From assembly GCF_009192765.1 (NCBI RefSeq), contig NZ_VOHQ01000010.1, positions 1-64,000 on the forward strand: a DNA stretch of 64,000 nucleotides. Reading direction: 5' to 3'. Under the pieces are notes generated by a model. The model was not told the DNA's origin. It saw only the letters and a list, made by a program, of their open reading frames with translations, and made no database searches. Shown piece by piece: positions 1 to 10,007 of the stretch. How positions within the stretch are numbered: position 1 is the first letter of the stretch; each line of letters opens with the position of its first letter. The stretch comes from Agriterribacter humi (GTDB taxonomy: Bacteria > Bacteroidota > Bacteroidia > Chitinophagales > Chitinophagaceae). Position numbers and translations under genes: made by a program.

Positions 1-38
1 CAACAATTAATCATTATTAACCCTCAATCAAAACAGTT

Positions 39-3000
39 ATGAAAAGAAAACCATCTTTTTCAAAACGCTGCTTAGGGACAATGTTGACGGCCGTATTGTT
101 TTTACTGGCCACAACCGGGGCATGGGCGCAGGATATAGCTGCCCTTTCCCCTTCCTTAGTAAACAAAACCAACCTTGCTGCGGGAAGCGATCTGAAAACA
201 ACTTCCCTGCAGGAGTTTATGAATGAATTTAAAAAAACGTATCAAAACATTTATTACAGCTATGAATCAAACACCCTCAAATCGGTAAGCGTAAATTACG
301 ATGTGCTGGATGCTTCCAAACAAAGCAATCCCGACATTGCACTGAACAAAGTGCTTTCTACTGCTGGTTTGGTGTTTGAAAAAGTGAAAGAAGTATATGT
401 AATAAAAGAAGCAACACAAAAAAAGAAAGAAGAAAATTTTGCAATTAGTGCTTCGGTGATCACCGCCGCTGCTGATGCCGCTGATTTTTCCGTAAGAGGC
501 AGGATAAGTGATGAAAATGGCAGCGTAGCCGGCGCAACGGTAACAGAAAAGGGTACCGGCAATGTTACTACAACAAATAGTAATGGTGAGTTTGCAATAA
601 CTGTAAGCAGTGCCAATGCTGTGTTGGTAATAAGCCATGTTAGCTATGATACAAGGGAAGTTGCTGTATCTGGCAAAGCAGTGCTGGACATTACGCTTGA
701 TGCATCAAGCAGGGAATTAGAGCAGGTGGTAGTAACTTCTCTCGGTATAAAAAGGGAGAAAAGAGCGCTGGGGTACAGCATTTCTTCTGTTGAAGCTAAA
801 GATATGGAAACCGGTGGCGCCTCCAATGTATTGAAATCAGTGGAAGGTAAAGTTACGGGAGTACAAATGAACAGCGTTACATCCTCACCCACCTCTTCTG
901 TAATGTTCAACATACGCGGGGCTACCTCATTGAAAGGTATAATGGGGGCAAGTAATATTAACAACGAAACCCAACCCCTGATCGTGCTGAATGGCGTACA
1001 GTTGGGTTCCAACACCGTTGGAGCCACCGCAGGTATTGATGCAGGCAACTTTATATCCTCCCTTAACCCCAACGACATTGAGAGCATCTCTGTGCTGAAA
1101 GGGGCCAGCGCTGCAGCGCTTTACGGATCCCAGGCAGGTAATGGCGTGATCCTGATCACCACCAAATCGGGTGCGGGAGCTAAAAAAGGGCTCGGTATTT
1201 CGGTAAGTAGCGCTACTTCTTTCGACCAGGCTTATAGTGCCCCTCCGGTGCAAAGAAGATTTTTCCAGGGCGATGAAGACGGAAGCGCATTAACCGAAGA
1301 TAAAAAGGGACTCGGCTGGGCAATAGATGACAAGGTGAACAACAACGAACCTGTGTGGAGGTGGAATATCCTTACACAGGAATGGGAAGAATCGGTGCTG
1401 GAAGCCCGCGGAGATAAAAATCCGCTACTGGCTTTCCTGAGAACAGGGGTGATGACCGACAATAACGTAGCGGTAACCGGCAACTACGAAAAGGGTAACT
1501 ACCGGCTCAACCTCGGCAACCTCGTACACAATGCCGTAATACCTGGCAACAAAACAACCCGGAACAGCGTTTCCTTTGATGCTAAATACAATATAAACGA
1601 CAGGCTTTCAGTTACTTCTCAGGCATCATGGTCTCATACCTTTGTGCCCAACCAGTCGCACGTTCAGGATAAAAGAGAAGACAACCCACTGGCTCATGCC
1701 ATGTCTATGCCCATCAATATGCCCAAAATGTCGGAATGGGAAAAGGCTGACCCCTGGATCACCGACTGGGAAGGACAATACCAGAACACGCCTTATTTAA
1801 AGGGACCGGGAGAAGATCGCCTGAGGTATAATGCAGTTGGCAAAAACGGACCTTACTTTGCTGCTGAAAACATTATCAGAACCTATACCAAAGACGTATT
1901 TTTCGGAAAGGTACAATTGGATTATAAAATAGGTGAGCCATTCCTGCTCACTTTGCGCTCAGGCATCAGCCATGAAAACTTTGCGTTTGAAAGAAAAAGC
2001 CCATGGGATGCAGAACGCAGGCCGCAAGGCATATACGAACAACAGCACAGCAACAATCTTAATGTAAGAAATGACCTGTTGCTTTCTTACAACAAGCGTT
2101 TTCTTGGCAGCAGGCTGTCGCTTGATGCTTTAGGCGGCTTTTCCTATAACTATGGCGAAAGCAACAATTCCGGGTTTGGCGGCGAAATACTGGCAACTCC
2201 CAACTCCTTTAGCTATAGTTCATTGCCTGCGGCAGTAAGGCAGGCTGCCTATTTCAACAGGGGTTACCCCGGTCGCAACTACGGCGCTTATGCCACTGCC
2301 AGCATCGGATGGCAAAATATGGTTTACTTAGAGTTGTCGGGCCGTAACGACTGGGTAGGTATACTGGGCCATGAAAAGGATAACCATTTCTACCCCGGTG
2401 CATCCTTAAGCTGGATAGCATCTGAAACCTTTGATATGGGTAACGTATTTAACTTCCTCAAACTGAGAGGAGGGTATGCAGAAACCGGATATGGTATTGG
2501 ACGACCTGTTAACCAGGACAGCTACGGTATTTCAGGAAATACATGGAACGGCGTTGCTATGGGAACCATCGGCGGTGACCCTGTTGACGCGAATATTAAG
2601 CCCGAGCTGAACGTAACCAAAGAAGCAGGTATAGACTTCAGAGCGCTTGATAACCGTATATCGGGAGAATTTACCGTTTATTCTAAAAATCATATCAACC
2701 AGATCCAGACCCTGCCGGTGGTAACGTCTTCAGGATTTGGCTCGATACTTACCAATATGGGTGCGGTGAAATCAACCGGTCTGGAAGCAGCCTTAACGGT
2801 AACGCCTGTACGCACCAAAAACTGGGTGGTAAACCTCACCGGTAACATCAGTACTTTCAAATCTGTTATTGATGACCTGGACCCACGCTTCTCAGAGAGA
2901 TTCTATAACTATGACGGAGCTTCCTATTTGGCTTTGTTCAAAGGTTCACGCGTAGGAGACATGTATGCACGGCAACCGATTGGCTATATCCAAAGCGGCA

Positions 3001-3845
3001 AATACCAAGGAATGATGCTGACCGGTATTGACGGTATTATTGAGGAAGCTGTCACCACTACAGACTATATCAAAAAGAACGGGTACTTAGGCAATATGAA
3101 TCCCAAAGCCATCTATGGGTTTGTTGCGGATGCCAGGTACAAAAACTTCCGGCTCAATGTTGTTGCCAGCATGAGAGTGGGTGGTATATTTATTTCCGAA
3201 ACGCAGAAGATCATGATTGACGATGGTATGGCAGACATTATGGCGCTCTATGGCGACAAATACAACGAGTACTGGACAGGCGGTCGTTTCGCCGGTGGCT
3301 TGCCCAGTATGCCGAATCCCGATGATATGTTCACAGAGCCGGGCTTTGAAAACTACAGGGAAAAAATGCAGGAACTCATGACCATGTACAATGGCGACCC
3401 GCGCTACTTCGGCTACTGGAACGCGGTATTTATCAACCCTGCCGTTGACCAGTCTCAAATGACCCCGGAAGAAAAGCTGAGCCTCTCGGATGGGGATTAT
3501 ATCAGGAATGGAGATGATCCTGCCAGAACCCTCTTTATGAACCCTTATAACATGGAAGGACAGGAGTTATGGTCCGGCGCCCAGTTCAGAACGCATGACG
3601 CTACTTCCTTCAAGATCAAGGAGATCAATCTCACCTATTCCCTTGATAGGTCGCTGGCGCAGCGGTTGCGTTGTCAGGATGTTTCTCTTACCGTTTTCGC
3701 CAAGAACGTAATGTTCTGGGCAAAAAACAAAATGAATGAAGATCCGGAAACGGCTTTCTACGATGGTGTGAGAGGTATGGGTGTAGCAGACTTCGGATTA
3801 CCTCCAATCCGCACTATGGGCGTAAGATTGAATGTTAGTTTTTAG
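39..3845 (+). CDS. SusC/RagA-family TonB-dependent outer-membrane transporter with STN domain
   Basis: An outer-membrane channel that, with the SusD-like lipoprotein encoded next, imports a ligand (often an oligosaccharide) using TonB energy. A signal peptide covers about residues 1-30 (cleavage after AWA). An STN (secretin/TonB N-terminal) domain lies at about 55-122, a carboxypeptidase-regulatory-like beta-sandwich at 151-223, a TonB-box-like EQVVVTSLG at 228-236, then the plug and a long beta barrel ending in an aromatic residue (NVSF). The 1268 aa length is normal for the STN-bearing SusC subgroup. The STN domain suggests signalling to a FecR-type anti-sigma factor, which would lie upstream of the window (inference). 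The substrate cannot be read from the sequence. It is probably co-transcribed with the SusD gene 29 bp downstream. Confidence 0.95.
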   Translation: MKRKPSFSKRCLGTMLTAVLFLLATTGAWAQDIAALSPSLVNKTNLAAGSDLKTTSLQEFMNEFKKTYQNIYYSYESNTLKSVSVNYDVLDASKQSNPDIALNKVLSTAGLVFEKVKEVYVIKEATQKKKEENFAISASVITAAADAADFSVRGRISDENGSVAGATVTEKGTGNVTTTNSNGEFAITVSSANAVLVISHVSYDTREVAVSGKAVLDITLDASSRELEQVVVTSLGIKREKRALGYSISSVEAKDMETGGASNVLKSVEGKVTGVQMNSVTSSPTSSVMFNIRGATSLKGIMGASNINNETQPLIVLNGVQLGSNTVGATAGIDAGNFISSLNPNDIESISVLKGASAAALYGSQAGNGVILITTKSGAGAKKGLGISVSSATSFDQAYSAPPVQRRFFQGDEDGSALTEDKKGLGWAIDDKVNNNEPVWRWNILTQEWEESVLEARGDKNPLLAFLRTGVMTDNNVAVTGNYEKGNYRLNLGNLVHNAVIPGNKTTRNSVSFDAKYNINDRLSVTSQASWSHTFVPNQSHVQDKREDNPLAHAMSMPINMPKMSEWEKADPWITDWEGQYQNTPYLKGPGEDRLRYNAVGKNGPYFAAENIIRTYTKDVFFGKVQLDYKIGEPFLLTLRSGISHENFAFERKSPWDAERRPQGIYEQQHSNNLNVRNDLLLSYNKRFLGSRLSLDALGGFSYNYGESNNSGFGGEILATPNSFSYSSLPAAVRQAAYFNRGYPGRNYGAYATASIGWQNMVYLELSGRNDWVGILGHEKDNHFYPGASLSWIASETFDMGNVFNFLKLRGGYAETGYGIGRPVNQDSYGISGNTWNGVAMGTIGGDPVDANIKPELNVTKEAGIDFRALDNRISGEFTVYSKNHINQIQTLPVVTSSGFGSILTNMGAVKSTGLEAALTVTPVRTKNWVVNLTGNISTFKSVIDDLDPRFSERFYNYDGASYLALFKGSRVGDMYARQPIGYIQSGKYQGMMLTGIDGIIEEAVTTTDYIKKNGYLGNMNPKAIYGFVADARYKNFRLNVVASMRVGGIFISETQKIMIDDGMADIMALYGDKYNEYWTGGRFAGGLPSMPNPDDMFTEPGFENYREKMQELMTMYNGDPRYFGYWNAVFINPAVDQSQMTPEEKLSLSDGDYIRNGDDPARTLFMNPYNMEGQELWSGAQFRTHDATSFKIKEINLTYSLDRSLAQRLRCQDVSLTVFAKNVMFWAKNKMNEDPETAFYDGVRGMGVADFGLPPIRTMGVRLNVSF

Positions 3846-3874
3846 GAGTAATCAAATTAATTTGTAAAAATATT

Positions 3875-5611
3875 ATGACGATGAAAACAATAAGATATAT
3901 CATGCTTGGATCGCTGCTACTTGCCGGCGTATCCTGCAGTAAGGATCAACTGCGAATGGACGAACGGGAAACGTCATTCAACGTTAATTACTTCACCTAT
4001 TCACGATACCAGCTTACTACGGCTATTGTAGATGTTGCATACCAATATGGCAAAGGAGTAATTGACGAGCCGGTTGAAGAAGCAAACCTCTATTTTTTGG
4101 AATGTTACAACGGTGGTTCGCAGGCAGCTACGCTCTACACCAACGCCGCCCAGAACTGGGATTACCAGGGCAGCAATCCTTATACACAGCAGTTGAGAAC
4201 GCTTGGAGCGGTCACAAAACTGGCAACCGATGAAAATAACATGGCGAATGTAGCAGTCGCTAATATCCTGAAATGTGTTGTAGGCGGATCTGTTACCGAA
4301 AAATACGGAGATATCCCCTTCAGCGAAGCTATGCAGGGAAGATCCGGTGATCTGTTTCCCAAATTCGATTCCCAGAAAGAAGTATATGAGCAAATGTTTA
4401 CCCTGCTGGATGATGCGGTTTCTATTTTGTCGGATGCCGGCAGCAAAGGATTGCCAGCCGAACACGATGTTTTGTTCAATGGAGACAGATCCAAATGGAT
4501 AAAATTTGCCAATTCTCTGAAGTTCAGGCTCATGGTACATTCCTATGAGGCATTCAAAAAAGCCGGCAGGGACCTGAGCGGCGAAATGCAGGCGATTGCC
4601 AGTGGCAACAACTATATGTCTGCTGTAGCCGATAATGCAGGGCTTGAGTTTTCGGGCGTTAGCGAGCGGGAATCGTGGTACCTGCAAACAACCTGGGGAA
4701 CCGGGAACAACTTTACTGAGCAGAAGCCTTCCAAGTATTTGATTGACCAGATGGTAGCCCTCGATGACCCGCGTATGTATGTGATCTTTGCCCCGGCGCT
4801 TTCCCCAATATCAGCTAAAGCCACGGAATCCAGCGAAGACATCAAGATAAATGGCTATACTTATAATATCACTTATTACCCTTCTTCACTGTATGAACCC
4901 TCGGAAATAGTAGCATCCGGAAGAGACCTGGATGGTAATGTTATATCAGTGCCCTATCCCCTGGATGCAAAATGGGTAGGAGCTCCGAACCCGATAAACG
5001 TTCAGACACAGTATGCAAGCTCCACCAGCCTTCCCGGAACCAACAGCTTTTATGACAACCGCCGGATTACAGGACTTTCAAGGCTGGTAGCAGGCACCAA
5101 CGGCCCCAGCCTCAAAGGAGTGATGATGGAAGCAAGTGAAATGATGTTCCTTCTTGCTGAAGCACGTCAGAAAGGATGGATATCGGCGGGAAACACTAAA
5201 GATTACTATGAAAATGGTATAAAACTGTCGTTCGAAAGGTGGCAGATTGAGAACGGAACGAAACCGGCGACCCAAATTGGTTCAGACAAGATAGTGGATA
5301 ATTTCAGTACCTACTACGCAAAACCTGCTGTAGCATTGGATGGCTCTGCTGCCGATCTTGATAAAATCGCTATCCAGAAATGGCTGTCTATGCTTATGAC
5401 CAATCACACAGAAGCATATACTGACTATAGGAGAACCGGTAAGCCTGCGTTTGTCGGCAAAATCGTTACGTCATTTTCTACATACGAATACCCCATGCGG
5501 TATCTGTATCCGCTGGATGAATCGAGCAACAATAAAGAACAATACGATGCTGCCGTATCCGCAATGGGAGGCAAGGATATAGCCTCTGTTAAGATGTGGA
5601 TATTACAATAG
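3875..5611 (+). CDS. SusD/RagB-family nutrient-binding outer-membrane lipoprotein
   Basis: The surface lipoprotein lid of the SusCD uptake complex. The N-terminus is a lipoprotein signal with the lipidated Cys at about residue 21 (LLAGVSC), followed by the alpha-helical, TPR-like SusD fold: residues around KYGDIPFSEA and the helical repeats after it are typical of the SusD-like group that partners STN-type SusC proteins. Length 578 aa is normal. The start at the first ATG is used; an ATG two codons later is equally possible. No polysaccharide-degrading enzyme lies next to it, so the ligand is unknown. A rho-independent terminator follows about 25 bp after the stop. Confidence 0.93.
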   Translation: MTMKTIRYIMLGSLLLAGVSCSKDQLRMDERETSFNVNYFTYSRYQLTTAIVDVAYQYGKGVIDEPVEEANLYFLECYNGGSQAATLYTNAAQNWDYQGSNPYTQQLRTLGAVTKLATDENNMANVAVANILKCVVGGSVTEKYGDIPFSEAMQGRSGDLFPKFDSQKEVYEQMFTLLDDAVSILSDAGSKGLPAEHDVLFNGDRSKWIKFANSLKFRLMVHSYEAFKKAGRDLSGEMQAIASGNNYMSAVADNAGLEFSGVSERESWYLQTTWGTGNNFTEQKPSKYLIDQMVALDDPRMYVIFAPALSPISAKATESSEDIKINGYTYNITYYPSSLYEPSEIVASGRDLDGNVISVPYPLDAKWVGAPNPINVQTQYASSTSLPGTNSFYDNRRITGLSRLVAGTNGPSLKGVMMEASEMMFLLAEARQKGWISAGNTKDYYENGIKLSFERWQIENGTKPATQIGSDKIVDNFSTYYAKPAVALDGSAADLDKIAIQKWLSMLMTNHTEAYTDYRRTGKPAFVGKIVTSFSTYEYPMRYLYPLDESSNNKEQYDAAVSAMGGKDIASVKMWILQ

Positions 5612-5636
5612 AGATATTAAAGTATAATTTTTAATA

Positions 5637-5679
5637 AACCTGCAAGGCTTGCCCAAATAACCTTGCAGGTTTTCTTTTG
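5637..5679 (+). terminator. Rho-independent terminator of the susCD operon
   Basis: An 11-bp perfect stem AACCTGCAAGG / CCTTGCAGGTT with a 13-nt loop is followed by a T-rich tail (TTTCTTTTG). It lies 25 bp after the SusD stop codon. Confidence 0.85.
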
Positions 5680-5870
5680 ATTTAATGTTTATGAAAAAAA
5701 CTGAAGTTTGATGAAGATGAGGAGATTTGAAATTTAAAATTTGAGATCCGCCATATGAATCAAAGCCAATTGCTGATTGCTGACCGCTGATAGCCAGTTA
5801 CGATTCTTTTCAGATGCGGTCTGACCCTCCTTACGTTGGGTACCGGCCACATCTTTTACATTCATACAAT

Positions 5871-8081
5871 ATGAAAAATAAATTATTCTTTTTCTGTTTA
5901 TTATTCAATGGCATTTTACCATGTACCGCTCATGCCCAGCTATTGTATACACCGGCCAGCATGAAAGACACGGCTTTCTGGCAGGAATATCACGAAGCAT
6001 ACCGCATAGGAAAAAAGCCGGGTGACAATGAAATAAGAAGCATTACTGTTGATCATGAATCGAATGTGTGGGCTGCCACTGCCGAAGGAATATATATGAA
6101 AAAGCCCGGAACATCTGCATGGATAAACATGATTACCGGTGATGATAACGGCCCTGCATATGTTGTAACAACAGATGATGAAAAGGCAGTATGGTTAGGA
6201 ACATGGAATGGTGTTTATTTTTATAAAAACAACACACTAAAAAAAATATCCGGTACAACAGGACCCATTTCTGCATTATGCGCTGCAAAAAATGAGTTGT
6301 ATGCTTTTGGTCCGAAAGGCGTATGGGTATATAGCCGGAACCAGCTCTTCAAAAAGGATTATGCTATCGCCCGTTCTATACGGAATGCCGTTGCAGGTGC
6401 TGACAATAGTATATGGGTAGCCAGTGATGTGGGATTATATCATATAGGCAACAAACAACTGCTGCATTTTAAAGATAGCAGCGCATTACTCAGCGCTTAT
6501 ACAAAGGGGTTAGCATTCGACAATAAACAACAGCTATGGGCAGGTGGTCTCGGTGGTGTAACCATCATCCAAAATAATAAAAAAGTACAGGCACTTCAGC
6601 CTTCCAATGGTATGCCTTCCATTTATGTTAACTGCCTGGAGCATTCACCCGATGGAAGTATGTGGGTCGGAACAGACGCGGGTATAGTGCGTTATGCGCC
6701 GGATGGCTCACACACATTGCGTTTCAGCAGACGCTGGTTGTTGGATGATAAAGTAAATGATATTGCTTTTGATAAAGAAGGCAATGCATGGGTGGCTACG
6801 CCCAAAGGGGTAAGCGCTGTTAAGAAAAGAAAAATGACCCTGGCACAAAAACAGGATTTCTTTTATGACATTACCATGAAGCGGCATGTTCGTGAACCAT
6901 GGATAGTAGGCCCTGCCCGTTTAAAAGACCCGGAAGATGTGAATAGCTGGCAACCGGAAGATGATGACAACGATGGGGAGTTCACGGCCAATTATTTGGC
7001 CATGGAAAGTTTTCGTTATGCGGCAACCAAAAGTAAGGATGCCAAAGATAAAGCAAAGAAGGCCTTTGATTTTTTGAAGCTGTTGCAAACCATAACCGGC
7101 ACTGATGGCTTTTTTGCCAGAACAATAGTGCCGGTAAGCTGGGGAAATAATGTGCATGACCCTAACAGGAAATATACAGAAAGAGAACTGGCGGAAGAAC
7201 TGGTGAAAGAGCCACGGTTTAAACCCGTTGAAACGCGGTGGCGAAAATCGAAAGATGGCAAATGGCTGTGGAAAGGCGATACCAGCAGCGATGAATGGTG
7301 CGGGCATATGATGGGCTATTATTTTTATTACGAACTGGTGGCCGATGATAAAGAAAAACAAATCATTCGTGAACACGTTGCCCGTCTTGTTGATCATTTG
7401 ATCACTCACAATTTTAACATGGCAGATATTGACGGTACCCATACCCGCTGGTCTGTATGGAGCCCGGATAAACTCAACCGCGATCCTGAATGGACACCCG
7501 ATCAGCATCAAAACTCAATGGAGCTATTGGCTTTTTTAAAACTAGCCTATTACATGACCGGGAACGCCAAATACCAGGATCATTATCTGCGGCTGATCAG
7601 GGAAGAAAACTACCTGGGAAACATGGCAAAGGTTCCTGAACAAAATCCTGCTTTTTTTATTTATTTTGATGTGATACTCCAGGCCTACCTCTACCCTGTT
7701 CTGATTGGCTGTGAAAAGGATCCTGCATTGCTGGCCTTTTACGAAAACCATATGGATAACTGGATGGAAAAACGTAAGGGCGATAAAAGTCCGCTGATCA
7801 ATTTTCTGTATTGTTATGCACGCAACAAAAAGCTGGAACTGATCTCCTCTGTTGAGTTTCTGAAAGATACACCGCTTGATCTTGTGAACTGGAGATTTGA
7901 TCACAGCAAAAGAGAAGATGTAAAGATGGTGCGCGAACCTGTGCTGGATGATCTGCAGGTGAATGAATTGCCCCCGGCCAGCATTCGCACTGCAGTGCGG
8001 TGGGACAAAAATCCCTGGTCCGCTATAAATGGCCATCCCGATATAGAAAGAGAACCAGTGTTTTGGCTGCTGCCTTACTGA
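5871..8081 (+). CDS. Secreted protein: N-terminal Reg_prop-type beta-propeller plus C-terminal helical (alpha/alpha-toroid-like) domain
   Basis: A 736 aa protein with a signal peptide at 1-23 (ends AHAQ). An upstream in-frame ATG at 5814 is ignored because it would bury the signal peptide. The first half holds propeller blades of the kind found in hybrid two-component regulators (NSIWVASDVGLYHI, GSMWVGTDAGIVRY, GNAWVATPKGVSAV), but there is no Y_Y_Y, kinase or receiver module. From about residue 350, a helical region rich in D/E and aromatic residues (DDDNDGEF, DEWCGHMMGYYFYYEL, DQHQNSMELLAFLKLAYYMTG) resembles an alpha/alpha-toroid enzyme or lectin domain. No catalytic assignment is possible. 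Its place after susCD suggests, but does not prove, a role at the cell surface or in the periplasm on the same substrate. Confidence 0.75.
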   Translation: MKNKLFFFCLLFNGILPCTAHAQLLYTPASMKDTAFWQEYHEAYRIGKKPGDNEIRSITVDHESNVWAATAEGIYMKKPGTSAWINMITGDDNGPAYVVTTDDEKAVWLGTWNGVYFYKNNTLKKISGTTGPISALCAAKNELYAFGPKGVWVYSRNQLFKKDYAIARSIRNAVAGADNSIWVASDVGLYHIGNKQLLHFKDSSALLSAYTKGLAFDNKQQLWAGGLGGVTIIQNNKKVQALQPSNGMPSIYVNCLEHSPDGSMWVGTDAGIVRYAPDGSHTLRFSRRWLLDDKVNDIAFDKEGNAWVATPKGVSAVKKRKMTLAQKQDFFYDITMKRHVREPWIVGPARLKDPEDVNSWQPEDDDNDGEFTANYLAMESFRYAATKSKDAKDKAKKAFDFLKLLQTITGTDGFFARTIVPVSWGNNVHDPNRKYTERELAEELVKEPRFKPVETRWRKSKDGKWLWKGDTSSDEWCGHMMGYYFYYELVADDKEKQIIREHVARLVDHLITHNFNMADIDGTHTRWSVWSPDKLNRDPEWTPDQHQNSMELLAFLKLAYYMTGNAKYQDHYLRLIREENYLGNMAKVPEQNPAFFIYFDVILQAYLYPVLIGCEKDPALLAFYENHMDNWMEKRKGDKSPLINFLYCYARNKKLELISSVEFLKDTPLDLVNWRFDHSKREDVKMVREPVLDDLQVNELPPASIRTAVRWDKNPWSAINGHPDIEREPVFWLLPY

Positions 8082-8258
8082 ATGGGACGCTATTTGAAAA
8101 TGATTGAATGAGGTTATAAGAGGCAGGTTACAGGGCACAGGGTGCCGAAAGAATGGGCCAGATTGTGGGTAAAAAAAGGGGAACCTCCTGCATAATTTAT
8201 TGTATTTTCTTTAGATTGTGATTGCTATAACCCTGTTTGAAAAGATAAAAAACTTGCC

Positions 8259-9182
8259 ATGCAAATCGGTCAGTACCTCTGTGCGTTTGTTATTTTCGCA
8301 TCCGCTTTATTAACTTCCTACCGCAATGAACATACTGTTTCATTAACCGGCAACAAGGTAAAGCACGGAGCTGTTATCAGGCATCAGTCGTACACGGAAA
8401 TACCCGATGTACAGTATGGCGATGCTGATAACGATTTCCAACTCCTTGATGCCTATTTACCGGATGAGCACAACAGCAATACCAAAGTGATCGTATATAT
8501 TCATGGTGGAAGCTGGGTGCAGGGCGATAAAGCCGAATTTCCAAAACCATTGATCGAAGAACTCGTAGGTAACCGAAAATATGCTTTGGCATCCTTAAAT
8601 TACCGTTTGGTGAAAGATGGGAAAAATATCTTTCCTGCGCAAATAGAAGATATACAAAAAGCATTGGCATTTATTTCAGCAAATGCGGGTGAAAATAAAT
8701 ATGATGGTAATGGTTTTGCATTAATAGGCGCCAGTGCCGGCGCTCACCTGGCCATGTTATACGCGTATGGATACGATCGTTTGAAGCAAGTAAAAACTAT
8801 TGTGGATATTTTTGGACCTACAGACCTGTCGGATGAAGCAGTGCGTAAACCGGGAATGGAAAGCAATGATATTATTATCAATTTCCTTGGAACACCCGAT
8901 ACTGCTGCAAAGATTGTAAAACAGGCCAGTCCTTATTTTCATCTCACGCAAAAAACCGGCGTACCTACCATTTTATTTCATGGCACGGCCGATGAACTGG
9001 TTCCGGTTGGCCAGTCTGAGAAATTGTACAAAAAATTGCAACAATTAGGTATTCCATCGCAAATAAAATTATATCCCGGTGAAAAACATGAATTACGGAC
9101 ACCTATAGCCGCAGATGTATTCTCCGGCATGATTGGCTGGCTGGAGAAGTATTATCCTGCGGGGATACAAGAGGGTGAGTAG
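8259..9182 (+). CDS. Alpha/beta hydrolase (BD-FAE / esterase-lipase type), exported
   Basis: Predicted serine hydrolase of the alpha/beta fold. It has an N-terminal hydrophobic signal (about 1-20), the oxyanion-hole motif HGGSW at about 82-86, a nucleophile elbow GASAG with Ser159, an acid Asp245 in GTADELVP and His277 in GEKHEL. This arrangement matches small carbohydrate-ester or carboxylester hydrolases (BD-FAE and DeoC/acetyl-esterase relatives). Length 307 aa is normal. It may remove acyl groups from the substrate handled by the upstream Sus locus, but this rests only on proximity. The stop lies in a drifting AGTAGTGAG-type repeat. Confidence 0.85.
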   Translation: MQIGQYLCAFVIFASALLTSYRNEHTVSLTGNKVKHGAVIRHQSYTEIPDVQYGDADNDFQLLDAYLPDEHNSNTKVIVYIHGGSWVQGDKAEFPKPLIEELVGNRKYALASLNYRLVKDGKNIFPAQIEDIQKALAFISANAGENKYDGNGFALIGASAGAHLAMLYAYGYDRLKQVKTIVDIFGPTDLSDEAVRKPGMESNDIIINFLGTPDTAAKIVKQASPYFHLTQKTGVPTILFHGTADELVPVGQSEKLYKKLQQLGIPSQIKLYPGEKHELRTPIAADVFSGMIGWLEKYYPAGIQEGE

Positions 9183-9211
9183 TGAGAAGTCAGTAGTGAG
9201 TGGCTGATTGG

Positions 9212-9973
9212 TTATTGCGCTGCATAAGATGTTACCGGATAACCGGGAGGATAATTCACTTTTGCTAAAAACAATCCATGGCCGGGCACTGCAAAATTTG
9301 CTTTTGTACAATCCCTGTCCTCAATAATTTTACGAAAAGCATCTATGCTTATTTTACCCCTGCCTGCCTGTAGCATTGTGCCAACCAGTCCTCTTACCAT
9401 ACCTCTCAAAAAACGATTGGCTTTTACATGGTAGACGATATGATCATTCACCACTTTCCACCGGCTTTCCTGCACCTGGCATATAAAATTCTTCACCTGC
9501 GTATTGCGTTTGGAAAAACTTGTAAAATCCGTGTACTGTAATATTACTGATGCCGCCTGTTGTAACAGATCAAAATCAATTGTATAGGGGAAATAATATG
9601 CCCTGTCGCGCAGGAAGGGGTTTTTAGTTTTGTATACAAAATACATATACTCCCTGCTTATAGCATCGAACCTGCAATGTGCGTTTGCCTGAACGGGAAT
9701 AATGCGGTTTATTACAATAACGGGGGGGAGTATGGCATTGAGATTATAGATATAGTGCTCCGGTATGGGCTGATCAAAGTCGAAATGAAAAAAATTCTGC
9801 AATGCATTTACTTCAGCATCTGTTCGCGATGACCCGGTAAGTAATATATCCTGTTTAAAAAGAACAGTCATCGCCTTTTGAATCTCCGATTGTATGGTAA
9901 CCGCATTTTCCTGTATCTGAAAACCGGCATACCCTGCTCCTTTATATGCTATTTCAATAAAATATCGTTTCAT
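9212..9973 (-). CDS. truA: tRNA pseudouridine(38-40) synthase TruA
   Basis: Converts U38-U40 in the anticodon arm of tRNAs to pseudouridine. The N-terminus (YFIEIAYKGAGYAGFQIQ) and the catalytic-Asp motif SRTDAEVNALQNFFHFD are diagnostic; catalytic Asp is about residue 52. The usual DAGVHA sequence reads DAEVNA here, a departure at two well-conserved sites next to the catalytic Asp, which itself is kept. The second family region (RFDAISREYMYFVY, about 136-150) and the C-terminal RFLRGMVRGLVGTML are present. Length 253 aa is normal. A promoter -7 element lies about 27 bp upstream of the ATG. Confidence 0.9.
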   Translation of the reverse strand: MKRYFIEIAYKGAGYAGFQIQENAVTIQSEIQKAMTVLFKQDILLTGSSRTDAEVNALQNFFHFDFDQPIPEHYIYNLNAILPPVIVINRIIPVQANAHCRFDAISREYMYFVYKTKNPFLRDRAYYFPYTIDFDLLQQAASVILQYTDFTSFSKRNTQVKNFICQVQESRWKVVNDHIVYHVKANRFLRGMVRGLVGTMLQAGRGKISIDAFRKIIEDRDCTKANFAVPGHGLFLAKVNYPPGYPVTSYAAQ

Positions 9974-9999
9974 TCATACTCAATTAAACCGGGTAACCG

Positions 10000-10007
10000 C
10001 AAAACTA
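10000..10007 (-). promoter_or_regulatory. Bacteroidota -7 element for truA
   Basis: The minus strand reads TAGTTTTG, an exact match to TAnnTTTG, 26 bp before the truA ATG. No well-placed TTTG was found at the -33 distance, so the call rests on the -7 element alone. Confidence 0.5.

Noticed and set aside
4001-4687. 228-aa open frame opposite the SusD gene
   Set aside because: It is antisense to a well-supported gene, with no start signals and a composition expected of a shadow frame.
6921-8138. Two roughly 196-198 aa minus-strand frames opposite the propeller protein
   Set aside because: Both are shadows of the sense gene; no promoter, signal or family resemblance.
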